From Calditrichaceae bacterium (GTDB lineage: Bacteria; Calditrichota; Calditrichia; Calditrichales; Calditrichaceae): a stretch of DNA of 5,225 nucleotides. The stretch spans positions 1-5,225 of the forward strand of contig JAUXGF010000242.1 of assembly GCA_030622395.1 (NCBI GenBank), in the 5' to 3' direction. The position numbers were made by a program, and so were the translations under genes. A model generated the notes under the pieces. It was not told where the DNA came from. It worked only from the letters and a program-made list of their open reading frames with translations, and searched no databases. The stretch's first letter is position 1. The number at the start of each line of letters is the position of its first letter. This document shows positions 5,206 to 5,225 of the stretch, in pieces.

Positions 5206-5225
5206 TTAACGCTAAACCTCACTAG

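Noticed and set aside
5137..5225. Cobalamin riboswitch upstream of the TonB-dependent receptor
   Set aside because: Such receptors often have one, but the visible 90 bp contain no conserved riboswitch core; the CCCGG/CAGGG sequence is only a short stem.

Overview
The window is AT-rich and carries parts of a TonB/ExbD system, so it comes from a diderm (Gram-negative-type) bacterium. The protein genes are low in GC. The main intergenic region is visibly richer in GC and full of palindromes. That style is common in uncultured candidate-phylum or environmental genomes, but I cannot name a phylum from sequence alone.

Layout, left to right. (1) Positions 1-267 hold the C-terminal 88 residues of an ExbD/TolR-family protein, cut by the window edge. 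(2) Positions 268-421 are a short spacer containing a long imperfect hairpin. Its arms are built from 8-nt tandem repeats and it ends in a T run, so it is a probable terminator. (3) Positions 422-1720 encode a divergent homoserine dehydrogenase with a C-terminal ACT domain. (4) Positions 1730-2383, only 9 bp downstream, encode a fumarylacetoacetate hydrolase-fold protein that matches the FAHD1/YcgM subgroup (acylpyruvase / oxaloacetate decarboxylase / oxaloacetate tautomerase) residue by residue at the active site. (5) Positions 2384-3002 are 619 bp with no credible gene but at least eight hairpins. These include several CCCGA/TCGGG palindromes and a strong bidirectional terminator at 2921-2956. 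(6) Positions 3003-5126, on the minus strand, encode a complete 707-residue TonB-dependent outer-membrane receptor with a signal peptide, plug and barrel. (7) Positions 5127-5225 are its leader, with a perfect AGGAGG, a TATAAT-like box and an AT-rich inverted repeat.

How the genes relate. The hom-like and FAHD1-like genes are probably co-transcribed. Oxaloacetate, which FAHD1-type enzymes act on, is the precursor of aspartate, and homoserine dehydrogenase lies further down the aspartate pathway, so a metabolic link is possible but inferred. The ExbD fragment and the convergent TonB-dependent receptor belong to the same kind of energised uptake machinery (ExbB-ExbD-TonB driving an outer-membrane receptor), but here they sit in different transcription units. 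I see no clear new system. The most unusual content is the repeat material: the octamer-built hairpin at 292-362, and the mosaic of palindromic modules at 2463-2894, where one repeat type appears to be inserted inside another.
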